A DNA stretch of 64,000 bases from Fischerella sp. JS2 (GCF_032393985.1 NZ_CP135918.1:434001-498000), one strand, 5' to 3'. Counted from the first letter of the stretch, positions 18,044-28,719 are shown. Notes: generated by a model not told the origin, from the letters alone. A program made the numbers and translations.

Positions 18044-18239
18044 TCACTTTGCGTCAAGGTGAACATGAGAAGGTTTAATGATTACTACTACTGTAAAATC
18101 TCCGATTACACAAAAATTCTTCTATTTGTTGGCAATTTTATTCGCTTGGTCTTTCCCCTACACCCTTATTCCCCCCTACACCTCTATTTCTTGACACAAT
18201 AGAAATTACAATATCCTCATCCTTGAAAATTACCTACTC

Positions 18240-19289
18240 GTGAACACGCCTATCAGTCCATCCGCCGCTACTCAAATTCGTAAAGCTGATCACATCCGCA
18301 TTTGCTTAGAAGAAGATGTGCAATTCCAACAAACTACTAATGGATTAGAAGACTATCGTTTTAGCCATTGTTGTTTGCCGGAACTTGATCACAATGATAT
18401 TGATCTCAGTACTACTTTTTTAGGAAAGCAGTTAGGTGCACCATTTTTAATTTCTTCCATGACTGGAGGAACCCCAGAAGCAGGCATGATTAACCGTCGT
18501 CTAGCAGAAGTTGCCCAACATTATAAATTTGCTATGGGTGTCGGTTCTCAGCGTATTGCTGTAGAAAAACCTTCTGTGGCTGATACCTTCGCTGTTCGCA
18601 AATATGCCCCAGATGTTCTCCTGTTTGCCAATCTCGGTGCTGTCCAGCTCAACTACGATTACGGCTTAGATGAATGCTTGCGAGTTGTTGAGATTTTGGA
18701 AGCTGATGCCCTAATTTTACATCTCAACCCACTGCAAGAGTGCATTCAACCTCGAGGTGATAAAAATTTCAGAGGATTGCTTGACAAAATATCTGATTTG
18801 TGCAATCAAATAAGAGTCCCTGTAATTGCCAAAGAAGTAGGCAATGGTATCTCAGCAACAATGGCACAAAAGCTGATTGCGGCAGGGGTAAAGGCGATTG
18901 ATGTAGCTGGCGCAGGTGGCACTTCTTGGGCAAAAGTAGAAAGTGAAAGAGCCGAAAATCCCTTACAACGGCGTTTGGGTCGAACCTTTGCAGATTGGGG
19001 TTTACCAACTGCGGAGTGCATAACCTGCATTCGTGCAGTTGCACCAACAGTACCTTTGATTGCTTCTGGGGGATTACGTCATGGACTGGATGTGGCGAAA
19101 GCTTTGGCACTGGGAGCAGATATAGCTGGTTTAGCAATGCCATTTTTGCAAGCAGCCGCTTCCTCAGAAGCTGCTGTCTACGACTTAGGCGAGGTGTTAA
19201 TTGCTGAAATAACTACAGTGCTATTCTGCACTGGCAATTCTACTATCAAGCAACTACAGTGTTCGGGGAGTTTAGAGCGTATAAAATAA
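18240..19289 (+). CDS. fni: isopentenyl-diphosphate delta-isomerase, type 2 (FMN-dependent)
   Basis: This 349-residue cytoplasmic TIM-barrel flavoenzyme interconverts isopentenyl and dimethylallyl diphosphate, feeding carotenoid, phytol and quinone synthesis. Family landmarks are [16 protein letters not shown] at the start, [37 protein letters not shown] and [11 protein letters not shown], then [14 protein letters not shown] and the C-terminal FMN phosphate site [20 protein letters not shown]. The start is a GTG at 18240 ([12 protein letters not shown]). Cyanobacteria typically use this type 2 enzyme rather than type 1. The gene stands alone, and the following 217 bp are only aactaatgaccaat-type repeats. 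Confidence 0.95.
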   Translation: MNTPISPSAATQIRKADHIRICLEEDVQFQQTTNGLEDYRFSHCCLPELDHNDIDLSTTFLGKQLGAPFLISSMTGGTPEAGMINRRLAEVAQHYKFAMGVGSQRIAVEKPSVADTFAVRKYAPDVLLFANLGAVQLNYDYGLDECLRVVEILEADALILHLNPLQECIQPRGDKNFRGLLDKISDLCNQIRVPVIAKEVGNGISATMAQKLIAAGVKAIDVAGAGGTSWAKVESERAENPLQRRLGRTFADWGLPTAECITCIRAVAPTVPLIASGGLRHGLDVAKALALGADIAGLAMPFLQAAASSEAAVYDLGEVLIAEITTVLFCTGNSTIKQLQCSGSLERIK

Positions 19290-19506
19290 GTATAAAACTC
19301 ATCTATGATTTGCTAGCTTAAGTGATAGGTGTGGGGTATTGGGTGTAAATATCAAACTAAAAAATAAAGTCATTAGTTATGAATGGTTGATAGTTGGTTG
19401 TTAGTGGTTGATTGTTTTTTGATCATCTCTAATAATTAATGACCAATAACTAATGACTAATGACCAATGACCAATAACTAATGATCAATGACTGAGTAAA
19501 GACTAT

Positions 19507-21339
19507 ATGCAGAATTTTATTAAACAAACTTTTGCTAGTTTGGTTGGAAGTATCCTGGGATTATTTATTTTTTTTGGTTTAGGAACTACAGGATTGTTGT
19601 TGTTGTTGTTTGCTGCATCTCAAAATCCAGAACCAGTAGTCAAAAATAAATCAATGGTAGTTTTTGATTTATCCATGAAAATTACCGATGGAGAACCAAG
19701 TTCTAGCGAACTACTCCAACAAGTATTATCTGGTGAAGAACAAAAACAAATGTCTCTCCGCAGTATTCTGGATGCAATCGAAAAAGCACGGCGCGATCAG
19801 CGTATTGTTGGGATCTATTTAGATGCGACTCGTATTTCTGGAAGTGACAACACAGCAGGTTTTGCTACCTTTAAAGAAATTCGCCAAGCATTAGCAAAGT
19901 TTCGTGCTGCTGGTAAGAAGGTAATAGCCTACGGCATGGACTGGGGAGAACGGGAATATTATTTAAGTTCAGTAGCCGATACTATTGTGTTGAACCCGTT
20001 GGGGGCGATGGAAATCAATGGCTTGAGTTCTCAACCGATGTTTTTGGCAGGCGCGTTGCAAAAATATGGTATTGGTGTACAAGTAGTGCGGGTAGGAAAG
20101 TTCAAGGGAGCAGTTGAACCCTTTGTACTTGATAAGCTTAGTCCAGAGAACCGTCAACAAACTCAGCAATTATTGAATGATGTCTGGACAGAGTGGCGTA
20201 ATGCAGTTGGATACAGTCGTAAAATTACTCCCGGGAAATTGCAGGCGATCGCAGATAACCAAGCCTTCTTACAGGCGGAACAAGCTAAAAGCAATGGTTT
20301 AGTGGATAAACTCGGCTATTTTGATCAAGTAGTTGCTGATCTCAAACAGTTGACAGACAGCGACAAAGATGACAAAACCTTCCGGCAAATTTCCCTAAGT
20401 GAATACGCGCAAGTCTCAGGTAAATCTTTAGGTACAGAACGTAATTCTAAAAACAAAATTGCTGTTGTTTATGCTGAGGGAGATATTGTTGATGGTCAAG
20501 GTAGCGAAGGGGAAATAGGCGGTGATAGCTTTGCTAGAATTTTCCGCAAGCTACGACAAGACAAAGATGTCAAAGCGATCGTCTTGAGGATCAACAGTCC
20601 TGGTGGTAGTGCAACAGCAGCAGAAGTCATGCAACGGGAAGTACGCTTAACTCGTGAGAAAAAACCAGTTGTTGTATCGATGGGTGATGTTGCTGCTTCT
20701 GGTGGCTATTGGATAGCTAGCGACTCTAACCGTATTTTTGCTGAACCAAATACAATTACAGGTTCAATAGGTGTGTTTGGACTGCTATTTAATGCTCAAG
20801 AACTAGCTAATAATAACGGCATCACTTGGGATACAGTCAAAACTGGACGTTATGCTGATAGTCAAACTATTTCTCGTCCTAAAACTGCTGAAGAATTGGC
20901 AATTTACCAACGCAGTGTCAACAAAATCTACAATATTTTTCTTGGTAAAGTTGCTCAAGGTCGCAAAATTCCAGAAACAAAGGTAGCAGAAATTGCTCAA
21001 GGTCGTGTTTGGTCAGGTACAGCAGCAAAAAGCATTGGTTTAGTAGATGAAATTGGCGGTTTGGATGCTGCTATTGAATACGCTGCTACACAAGCAAAAC
21101 TCGGCAATAACTGGGAATTACAAGAGTATCCCCAATATGGCACTTTGGAAGAACGTATTTTAGGAAAAGTTCCAGAACAAACAAAAGCTGCATTGCATTT
21201 GCATGAGCAAAAACTCCAATTACCGGGTCAGTTAACAGGTGAATTACAAAAACTCAAAGCAGAACTTGCAACTCTGCAAAAGATGAATGATCCGCAGGGT
21301 GTCTATGCTCGTTTACCTTTTAATTTGAAAATTGAGTAA
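19507..21339 (+). CDS. sppA: signal peptide peptidase SppA, 67K type
   Basis: This 610-residue membrane-anchored protease degrades cleaved signal peptides; a cyanobacterial SppA has also been linked to light acclimation. There is one N-terminal membrane segment (about 12-36) and two tandem SppA domains. The Ser-Lys dyad is visible: Lys200 in RVGKFKGAVEPF of the first domain and Ser398 in GDVAASGGYWIAS of the second. The length and two-domain build match the long (E. coli-like) form. The start codon lies just after a tract of tgaccaataactaatg repeats. Confidence 0.93.
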   Translation: MQNFIKQTFASLVGSILGLFIFFGLGTTGLLLLLFAASQNPEPVVKNKSMVVFDLSMKITDGEPSSSELLQQVLSGEEQKQMSLRSILDAIEKARRDQRIVGIYLDATRISGSDNTAGFATFKEIRQALAKFRAAGKKVIAYGMDWGEREYYLSSVADTIVLNPLGAMEINGLSSQPMFLAGALQKYGIGVQVVRVGKFKGAVEPFVLDKLSPENRQQTQQLLNDVWTEWRNAVGYSRKITPGKLQAIADNQAFLQAEQAKSNGLVDKLGYFDQVVADLKQLTDSDKDDKTFRQISLSEYAQVSGKSLGTERNSKNKIAVVYAEGDIVDGQGSEGEIGGDSFARIFRKLRQDKDVKAIVLRINSPGGSATAAEVMQREVRLTREKKPVVVSMGDVAASGGYWIASDSNRIFAEPNTITGSIGVFGLLFNAQELANNNGITWDTVKTGRYADSQTISRPKTAEELAIYQRSVNKIYNIFLGKVAQGRKIPETKVAEIAQGRVWSGTAAKSIGLVDEIGGLDAAIEYAATQAKLGNNWELQEYPQYGTLEERILGKVPEQTKAALHLHEQKLQLPGQLTGELQKLKAELATLQKMNDPQGVYARLPFNLKIE

Positions 21340-21532
21340 GTTTTTTGCGTAGTAAGAATTTGCAGATTCGTAGTGTTTTTAAAGGCAAAGGTTCGCAAAG
21401 GAAAACACAAAGAAACGCAGAGTTTGGTTAGAGGGATTTTGCTATGAATTTATGCAATTTTATACTTAGTTAGGTGAATCAAATTGACTACTAACTACTA
21501 ACTACTAACTAATAACTACTAACACATGATCA

Positions 21533-21784
21533 ATGACCAAAAAACAAAAGTTTCCTTATTTAGTTGGTTCTAAGTGGACTGCACAAAAAAAAGTAGATGG
21601 TTGGCGACATTTTCAAGTTGTCAATCGTAAAAATCAAGGTAAGTGGGTATATGCTGAAATGGTTGCTTCTTGTGATCCCAATGTTCGTTTTTGGCTGAAT
21701 GCCAAGCTATTACAAGATCGTTCTCAATGGCATCCTGGATGGCAATCTTTGGATGAATTAGAAAAAGAGTTGTCGCAAAGCTAA
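21533..21784 (+). CDS. small Trp-rich protein, TIGR02450 type
   Basis: This 83-residue protein is rich in Trp, Lys and Gln. It opens with KFPYLVGSKWTAQKKVDGWR and has HFQVVNRKN, VYAEMVASCDP and WLNAKLLQDRSQWHPGW. This fits the conserved Trp-rich hypothetical family known from cyanobacteria and some marine bacteria, whose function is unknown. It is probably soluble. It converges on the giant TamB-like gene with a 32-bp gap. Confidence 0.75.
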   Translation: MTKKQKFPYLVGSKWTAQKKVDGWRHFQVVNRKNQGKWVYAEMVASCDPNVRFWLNAKLLQDRSQWHPGWQSLDELEKELSQS

Positions 21785-21816
21785 TTTGAGATAAAATCCC
21801 AAATTGTTTGACCGCA

Positions 21817-24800
21817 TTAAAACCTATCTTCATACTCCAGCACCGCCTGGTTATCGCCAGATAAATCAGTGGAAGTACGCAGGCGAAACTCAGAATTAAT
21901 CCGATAATTAAAGCCAAATTGTGGCGCTTCATCACTTGTCAAAACTTTGAGAGCAGAAAAAGAAATATTACGGGAAACATCAATCCCAGCTTCCGCCGCC
22001 AAATCCATCGAAAAATTTCTTCTTGTTACTTGTGGATTCTCTGGATCATCGGAAGCAACAGTAGGAAATATACGCAGTTCACTTAAACCAAAAGCATTAC
22101 CAATTTGGTTAAAAGCTCGTTGAACATTTAAAGCTGAACCTGCTAAATTTACAAGTCCTAAGGTGCTATCGCCACGTCCCAATGTTTGTACAAAACCACC
22201 CCCAAGTAAAGCTACTATTTCTGTTTGATTGCGGGGAGGATTGCTGGTAAGTTCAAGATTTTGGTTAAGCTGGCTAGCTGGGCCATCGATTCTGGCTTCG
22301 ACACGCACAGTATTTACAGGTTGAAAGGACGTAATATTTTCATCGCTGATTTCAGAAGAGAAAGGAGTGGTGGTCACTTGGGAAGGATTGACATCCAATA
22401 CGTTAGCAAACAAGCGGATATCCAAGTCAGGGTTTTGATCTCCTCTAAAAACCGCTCTGTTTTTATAACCACGCGCCAGGTTAAATTGAGTAGTAAATAA
22501 ATTTACATCTCCACCTTGAAGGCGAATAGTTCCTTCAGGTTCGGGATTATTTAATGAACCATTGACATTCAGCGAACCAGTAGCGCGGAAACTTAGAATT
22601 GGTGGTAAAGCAACTTCTACATTTTTGTCTAATTCCAATTTGAGATCATTAAATCGTGTGGCTGTAGTGTTATTTTCAGATTTTTCTGTTTTGTTTGTTT
22701 TGGCATAACTAATTTCTTGGTCATTATTGCCAGTATTCACGGCGTTGTTAGCTGATTCTGTGATTAAAACCTGACCATTAGCTAACTTGAGATTACCACC
22801 AATAGCTGGACTAAGAGCAGAACCAGTAATCTGCAAATTACCACTCACTCCTCCTTGATACCGTCCCTTTAAATTCACTGCTAATTTATTCAAAGACACA
22901 GTCAGGGGATTATCTATTTGTTTTTGTGAGTTAGTGAAAATCGGAATTTCTCCTTGAGCTATGACATTGCCCTGACTAAAATTGCCTTGGAGACTTTCAA
23001 TTTTAATACGGTCAAAATCAAACTGGGCCTTTCCTGTGACATCAGTCAATTTTCCTGGTAACGCCTGAGCTGAAAATGTAGCGTCTTTGACAGCAACAAT
23101 ACCATTCACGATTGGCTGTTCTTTTGTGCCGCGTACAGTGAGATTGACTTCCCCTTCTCCCTCCTCAAAAGCCACCTGATCTGTCAACAAGTTTAAAATT
23201 GCTAAGCCTTCGTTTTTCACCTGCACATCCAGATTGATTTGATCGTTATTTGGTGCAGCAGTCGCAAAAGGCAATTTAGCAGGAACACTGCCAGTAATCG
23301 TAACAGGTTCAGAGCCAGCAACCGTGACGTTACTGCCAAAATTTAAACGTCCATCGTGATAACTAAAACTAGCAGTCGCCGATTCTATGCCTTTTTGGTT
23401 GAGCGTTCCTTGTGTAACTTGCAATTCTCCTTTCGCCTGGGGATTATTGACACTGCCTGCTAAAGTTGCTGTAGCGTTGATATTACCTGTTGCACCCATT
23501 GGCAACTTGACATAATTACTCAACACCTCCAGAGGGAAATTTTTCACTCGTAGCTGACCAGATTGTTCTGTACCACCTACATTACCAGTGAAAGCGATCA
23601 GCTTATCTTGAGATTCAATTCGCAAAGGTAGTAACCTGAGAACACCATTTTCAAAGCTACCGTGAGCAATCACTTGTTGTATTGTGTATAGGCGGTTGGG
23701 TTCGCTTTTTCGTCCCCAGACAAAGTTTTGACCATTTAATTTAAAATCTGCTGCTAGTCCTTTTTCTGTGGCAGTATCAAAATCAATTTCGCCGTTAAAA
23801 GTCCCTTTTAAATCTGCTAAGTCTGGTACTAAAGAAGCGTCACGCCGTTGTTGTTGCTGTTGTGCTATCAGTGCTTTAATTTCGGAAAAGCGGCGAATTT
23901 GATCTAGTATAGGCTGACCTGCGGAACCGACTGCTACGGTGTTGAGGTCACTAGCTTTACCGTAGGTTGGGGTAGCTGTTCCCCGTTGAAAATCCTGTAG
24001 TTCAAAAAACTGGAGTGTCGTTAATATATCTTGGATTTCACCTTGGCTGATGTTTAGTTTGCCTTTGATTTGGGGAGTTGTAGCTGTGGGTATAAAGTCA
24101 CCAGTAAAAGCATAGCGACTATTGCCTTTGATGAAGGCGCTATCGGTCAGGGTTGTCCTACCATCTTTGTAGCGGAACTGAGCTTGTAAGCGATCGCCTT
24201 TAATTCTACCTACTTGCGGCTGAGCGATCGCTACATCCCCGGCTACTGCTAATGTATTTTGATTAATGAGAAAATCTCCACTCAGTGAACCTGTTACTTC
24301 ACCTTGACCCAAGTAAGTATTTGCAGGTACTGGCAAATTCAATACTTTTAAGGGAAAGTTTTCTACTTTTGTCGCCAAATTATCGCCTTGTGCTTGACCA
24401 GTTGCCGAAGCTTGCTGCCATTGCACTATAAAGGAATTGGGACGATTATTCGCATTAAGATTGAGAGCAATTTTGTCACGTTTGCCAGTGACATCCAAAT
24501 TTAAACCACGTCCTCGCACTGATTGGATGTTACCATTTAACACCGACTCAAAAGCCAAGTTGTTAACATTCAAGTCTCGCAGTGCCAGTTTTCCTACCAA
24601 GTTTGGTACAGGCAGATTGCCAGTAACTTTCCCGTTAAAATCAGCTTTTCCAGCTAAATCTACATTCTGAGGCAACTTTAATGGCAACTGTTGCAGATTG
24701 TAATTTTGGGCTTGAACATCAAGATTTAACTCCGTAATTTCCGGTATGCCAGCCTGATTGCTATTGGCTAATATATAACCACTGGCATTTAAACCAGGGG

Positions 24801-27384
24801 CTGTTGCTCGTTCAACGAGCAACTTTTCTCCATCCCAGCCGACAACCGCATTCAGTGGTCGCTCAATACCAGCTAGCCCTTGGGAAAAGTTTACCTGACC
24901 TGTTGCCCGGATATCTGCTAACTTAGAGCTTCCTAAATTCCCAGCAACTTGGGCTTTACCACCCAATTTACCTTCTAACTGCTCCTGAAACCGATTTAAT
25001 TCCACCCCAGCAGCATTAACTACAGCCTGATAGCGACCGTTAACTACTTGGACATTTGTGGCTGTAAAACTGCCACCACCAATATTAAGTTTTGCTTGAC
25101 CGTTAGCTTGGATTGTCTCTGGTTGGAAGGACTCTACAGAACCAGTGACATTAAACTGACCAGTGAATTGACCGTGTAATTGCTGAGGAATTGGTGTTAA
25201 TTGTTGTAGTGGTGCGTTCTTTGCTTGCAGTTGTGCCTGATAAACACCGTTAGCTACTTGAATATTCGTAGCAGTAACTGTACCAGTGTTGACAGCTAAA
25301 CTGGCTGAGCCATTTCCCCGTAAAGTTTTCAGGTCAAAATTATTTGTATTACCTGATACTTGGAATGTACCTGCCATCGCAGCTTGTAATGCTGGTTGTA
25401 ATGCAGGGGCAGGCTGTTTCAACAACCGCGCCAACCTCACACCATTCGCCACAAGTTTAGCAGAAAAGCTGTTTTCCCCTAGCTGGATCTGAGAAATTGC
25501 CACCGTGCCATCTGCAACTTTAACTTTAGCGTTCTCAGTACGAATATTAGCCAGTTTAAAAGGTGCGGAACTGCCAGAGAGAAGGAGGCGACCATTGAAG
25601 CGGGCATCATTAAGATTTATATTTTCTAGTTGTTGGGGGTTGACAAAACGTTCTACTTGTACAGCAGTGGCATCAGCAACTGCTTGCCAGTTCTGGTTAT
25701 TCCAACTGCCGACAGCCTGGACTTTGCCACCAGCTACACTGAGAGCAACATTACGGAAATTGAGAGTGCGATCGCTATTGACAACAACTTCACCTGTGGT
25801 AGGATACTGAGCCTGGGGGGCTTGGAATTGAACTGTTGTTTGCACATTGTCAGCAGTACCAGTCATTTGGGCTGTAGCAGAGACAGTACCGACTTTCAAC
25901 CCGGGTTGAGAATTGTAAAGAAGAGCGATCGCATCACCAGAAACATTCTTGGCAGATAAATTAAAATTCAAACGGGGAACTGTACCCAACTCAACCTTAC
26001 CAGTACCCTTGAGTTCACCGCCAACTTTGGCTTTGCCTTGAATATCTTTGAAGACAATCACTTCATTTTTTGGTGCAAACTCAAACTTGCCACTGGCAGA
26101 ATCAAAATCAACTTTATCAATCTGGGCAGACTTGTTAGTGGTAACGATACCTGTAAGAATTGGTTCGGTCGTTTTTCCTGTAAACTGCAAATCTGCTTGT
26201 ACTTCCCCAGTTACAGGTACAGGCAATTTGAGTTTGAGAGTTTCTTGCACATCAGCGACATTGACGCCATTTACATGCCCTACCAACTTGTAACCAGTTT
26301 CGGTGTCAATAATACCGTTGGCAATTAATGGAATTTTGCCGTAGCTGCCGATGACATTGTCAAGCTTAATTTCTGTGCCTTGAAAGTGCAGCTTTCCTTG
26401 GGAATTTAAAAATTGTTGGGGAACTTTCGGAACTTGAAACTGAACTGCTTGCAAATCAACATTACCAAATAAAACAGGCGGCTGAGTTTGCCCAATTTGA
26501 AACTGCATCTGTAAGTCACCATTGACTCGACCAGCTTCCAGCAGGAGTGGTAACTTGACCAAGCGCGTCACATCAGAGGCTAGCAACTCTTGCCCACGTA
26601 TTTGTAAATTCGTTGCCCATGTCTTTGGGCGGATATCTCCCTTTAAAGCAACATCGCCACCACTGTTTGGTTTTCCTGTCAAATCCAACCTAATCACTTG
26701 GTTGTTTTCTAATAACTGGGCAGTTCCGTTTACTTGTGAAAATATCACTGGGGAAGAGAGGGGAGAAGAAGCGGTGACGCTAGGAGTAGGAGACGTGGGG
26801 AGTATTTGATTTGTGTTACCCTTGTCCCCCTGTCCCTCTGTCACCGTGTCCTCTAGATTCCTCTTGCGTGCCACTAAGACTAATTGGGCATTGCGGAACC
26901 TTATTTTATCCAAATCTGTTTGAATTGGTTGACCTTGACCTTGTCTTTGGATGGTAGTGGTAATCCAACGTCCTTGTTGATCCTGTTCAACGTAAACATC
27001 TGGATTAACTAAAGTTACATCCAACTTCAGTTGACGCTTAAAAAGTAACTGTAACGGTTCAAAACCAACCTCCACGGCATCGACTGTAACACTATCCGGA
27101 TCAGTGGGTGTTGCTGGAATAGCTGAAGCCCCAAACTTTACTCCCGTGAGCGATAATCCCTTAACTTCTCCTAGCTTAACTGGACGATTGAGTGTAGTGG
27201 TCAGACTTTTTTGTGCTAGTGGTGTTAAATCTTTCTGGATAAAACTCCACAATCGCCAAGCACCACCAATAAGTCCTATTAGTAAAATTCCACCTAAAGC
27301 GATGCCACTACGACCCAGTATCAGCAACCATACACGCTTGTTGTTAATTGGAGATTTATAATTTTGCTCAAGAGATTTACTCAT
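21817..27384 (-). CDS. TamB-like translocation/assembly protein (DUF490), 1,855 residues
   Basis: A single N-terminal membrane anchor (about 20-40, VWLLILGRSGIALGGILLIG) is followed by an AsmA-like start and a very long array of beta-strand repeats (TGNLPVPNLVGKLALRDL-type). The C-terminal DUF490 core includes TQFNLARGYKNRAVFRGDQ, PDLDIRLFANV, VALLGGGF and a final EFRLRTSTDLSGDNQAVLEY. Family knowledge: TamB and its chloroplast relative TIC236 bridge inner and outer membranes, with roles in outer-membrane protein assembly or phospholipid transport. Residues about 177-213 are a low-complexity Gly/Thr/Ser/Pro insert resembling translated intergenic repeat (26746-26856). Gene length is normal for the cyanobacterial family. 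Confidence 0.88.
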   Translation of the reverse strand: MSKSLEQNYKSPINNKRVWLLILGRSGIALGGILLIGLIGGAWRLWSFIQKDLTPLAQKSLTTTLNRPVKLGEVKGLSLTGVKFGASAIPATPTDPDSVTVDAVEVGFEPLQLLFKRQLKLDVTLVNPDVYVEQDQQGRWITTTIQRQGQGQPIQTDLDKIRFRNAQLVLVARKRNLEDTVTEGQGDKGNTNQILPTSPTPSVTASSPLSSPVIFSQVNGTAQLLENNQVIRLDLTGKPNSGGDVALKGDIRPKTWATNLQIRGQELLASDVTRLVKLPLLLEAGRVNGDLQMQFQIGQTQPPVLFGNVDLQAVQFQVPKVPQQFLNSQGKLHFQGTEIKLDNVIGSYGKIPLIANGIIDTETGYKLVGHVNGVNVADVQETLKLKLPVPVTGEVQADLQFTGKTTEPILTGIVTTNKSAQIDKVDFDSASGKFEFAPKNEVIVFKDIQGKAKVGGELKGTGKVELGTVPRLNFNLSAKNVSGDAIALLYNSQPGLKVGTVSATAQMTGTADNVQTTVQFQAPQAQYPTTGEVVVNSDRTLNFRNVALSVAGGKVQAVGSWNNQNWQAVADATAVQVERFVNPQQLENINLNDARFNGRLLLSGSSAPFKLANIRTENAKVKVADGTVAISQIQLGENSFSAKLVANGVRLARLLKQPAPALQPALQAAMAGTFQVSGNTNNFDLKTLRGNGSASLAVNTGTVTATNIQVANGVYQAQLQAKNAPLQQLTPIPQQLHGQFTGQFNVTGSVESFQPETIQANGQAKLNIGGGSFTATNVQVVNGRYQAVVNAAGVELNRFQEQLEGKLGGKAQVAGNLGSSKLADIRATGQVNFSQGLAGIERPLNAVVGWDGEKLLVERATAPGLNASGYILANSNQAGIPEITELNLDVQAQNYNLQQLPLKLPQNVDLAGKADFNGKVTGNLPVPNLVGKLALRDLNVNNLAFESVLNGNIQSVRGRGLNLDVTGKRDKIALNLNANNRPNSFIVQWQQASATGQAQGDNLATKVENFPLKVLNLPVPANTYLGQGEVTGSLSGDFLINQNTLAVAGDVAIAQPQVGRIKGDRLQAQFRYKDGRTTLTDSAFIKGNSRYAFTGDFIPTATTPQIKGKLNISQGEIQDILTTLQFFELQDFQRGTATPTYGKASDLNTVAVGSAGQPILDQIRRFSEIKALIAQQQQQRRDASLVPDLADLKGTFNGEIDFDTATEKGLAADFKLNGQNFVWGRKSEPNRLYTIQQVIAHGSFENGVLRLLPLRIESQDKLIAFTGNVGGTEQSGQLRVKNFPLEVLSNYVKLPMGATGNINATATLAGSVNNPQAKGELQVTQGTLNQKGIESATASFSYHDGRLNFGSNVTVAGSEPVTITGSVPAKLPFATAAPNNDQINLDVQVKNEGLAILNLLTDQVAFEEGEGEVNLTVRGTKEQPIVNGIVAVKDATFSAQALPGKLTDVTGKAQFDFDRIKIESLQGNFSQGNVIAQGEIPIFTNSQKQIDNPLTVSLNKLAVNLKGRYQGGVSGNLQITGSALSPAIGGNLKLANGQVLITESANNAVNTGNNDQEISYAKTNKTEKSENNTTATRFNDLKLELDKNVEVALPPILSFRATGSLNVNGSLNNPEPEGTIRLQGGDVNLFTTQFNLARGYKNRAVFRGDQNPDLDIRLFANVLDVNPSQVTTTPFSSEISDENITSFQPVNTVRVEARIDGPASQLNQNLELTSNPPRNQTEIVALLGGGFVQTLGRGDSTLGLVNLAGSALNVQRAFNQIGNAFGLSELRIFPTVASDDPENPQVTRRNFSMDLAAEAGIDVSRNISFSALKVLTSDEAPQFGFNYRINSEFRLRTSTDLSGDNQAVLEYEDRF
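26746..26856 (-). repeat. in-frame low-complexity insert inside the TamB-like gene
   Basis: This stretch is built of gaggggagaagaagcggtga and ttgtccccctgtccctctgt style DNA, as in the repeat-rich gaps. It is read as TVTEGQGDKGNTNQILPTSP followed by TPSVTASSPLSSPV. It is comparable in composition and size to the insert in pnkp. Confidence 0.65.
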
Positions 27385-28049
27385 GGGATTTTACTTTTAT
27401 TGTTAGCCGAGTTAGAGAGGCACAATAGTTTCACCAACGCATAATAGACGGGTTTTGTTTCCCAGAAAGGTTATAGAAAATCATTCTTTCTCCCTTACCC
27501 TTTCCCCTTTTCCCATCTAACAAAGTTTATTTGGTACACCATTTAGCTGGCAATGCCATTACCAGGATACAAACCTATTTTGGCTTTGGAGTATAATAAT
27601 GGCGATGATTTAAGTAAAGAAAAAAGAAGCATTTTCGTGGAATTTAGGAGCAGCAATTAGTGATTGCTAGCAAAATAGTTAATATTCTTTGATATTTGAG
27701 TTATCAATGATAATTTTAGATTTAAAGCTGGAATTGTTGGGAATTGTTGACAAATACAGATTCCAACAAGAATCCGTTAGTGGTTAACAAAGTCATGTAA
27801 ATTAGTACCAGAAAGTCAAGAAAAAGCGTATTAAACTATACGACTCTGTCTACACCCAATTTAATCTCTAAAATGTAAAAACGGTATACATATTAATACT
27901 GGTATATTCAATAAAATCTGAGACACAGTATTTGTATAAATTAATATAAATACATAAAATTACATCTACTTAGAAAACAAGGGACTAGAGGCTGGTTGTC
28001 AGGTGAGAATATAAATAATAAATTATGAATCCTAAAACTTTCATAATTC
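27385..28049. other. 665-bp gene-free AT-rich stretch
   Basis: I see no supported reading frame on either strand. The first 150 bp presumably hold the promoter of the TamB-like gene. The rest is AT-rich, leading to the left end of the broken insertion sequence at 28050. Confidence 0.5.
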
Positions 28050-28699
28050 ACGTCTAATGTGAATTAGAAAAAAGGCGGGAGAAGTAAGAAGATGAAAGTT
28101 ACCAGCTTTTCACTTCAGACTCCCCCCATGACTAGCATAGACTTTAGAACACTATTAACGACAATCTTTGTAGTAGATGATTGCTATGAAAAGCAAGTAA
28201 AAAATACAACTCTCCTAAAGCCAGGAGTGAAAGCAAGTATGAGCGAAAGTGAAATCATGACACTGGCACTAGTCATGGATTATCTACCATTTCCAGGAGA
28301 AACACAGTTTCTGGGTTTTATCCGAGGTAATTACAAAGAATGGTTTCCAAATTTACTTGACCAAACTCAATTTCATCGTCGGTTACGCAAATGAGATGGA
28401 ATGTTAGAAAAATTACGTCGCAGTTGGGTAAAGCAATTGCTTGGGGAAAGTAAAAAATATTTCATTGTTGACACTAAACCATTACCAGTATTAGGACTCA
28501 AGCGTGACAAGCGATATAGTGACTTTGCCGGAAACGCTGCCCGTAATCCCGACCGCCTACTCAACAAAACCGTTGATGGTTTTTGTGTACATATTGCTGC
28601 CAAGATTGCATCTGACACACTACGTTTTTTGCTTCGCCGACGTTTTGGCATTAATGTTCTCACTTTCCAATCTCAACCTCTTTAATTCACATTAGGCGT
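28050..28699 (+). mobile_element. IS982-like insertion sequence remnant with inverted ends
   Basis: The left end acgtctaatgtgaatta (28050-28066) and the reverse complement of the right end (28683-28699) match at 16 of 17 positions. A disrupted transposase gene fills the interior. The element is about 650 bp, shorter than expected because of an internal deletion. I see no clear target-site duplication. Confidence 0.75.
28092..28685 (+). pseudogene. IS982-like transposase, disrupted
   Basis: The frame reads MTSIDFRTLLTTIFVV (ATG 28128; an earlier in-frame ATG is at 28092), then KASMSESEIMTLALVMDYLP and QTQFHRRLRK. It then hits an in-frame TGA at 28392-28394, after which the same frame continues DGMLEKLRRSWVKQLLG, YFIVDTKPLPVLGLKR, SDFAGNAARNPDRLLNKTVD and a C-terminal LRFLLRRRFGINVLTFQ. 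The middle catalytic part between SDFAGNA and the C-terminal region is missing compared with the roughly 290-residue length expected from memory of relatives. The gene therefore carries both a nonsense codon and a large in-frame deletion and cannot make an active transposase. The family assignment to IS982 rests on motif resemblance. Confidence 0.8.
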
Positions 28700-28719
28700 C
28701 AGTTATCAAATTTTATTAG

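Noticed and set aside
18017-18202. Small plus-strand frame between hen1 and the IPP isomerase gene
   Set aside because: Composition is AT-rich without a recognisable family; it overlaps the hen1 start and the likely promoter region.
18191-18217. Sigma-70-type promoter ttgaca...tatcct before the IPP isomerase
   Set aside because: The spacing between boxes (10 or 15 bp) is too short for confidence.
25505-25959. Several open frames opposite the TamB-like gene
   Set aside because: They lie within a continuous 1,855-codon gene of a recognised family and show no domain, start site or codon pattern of their own.
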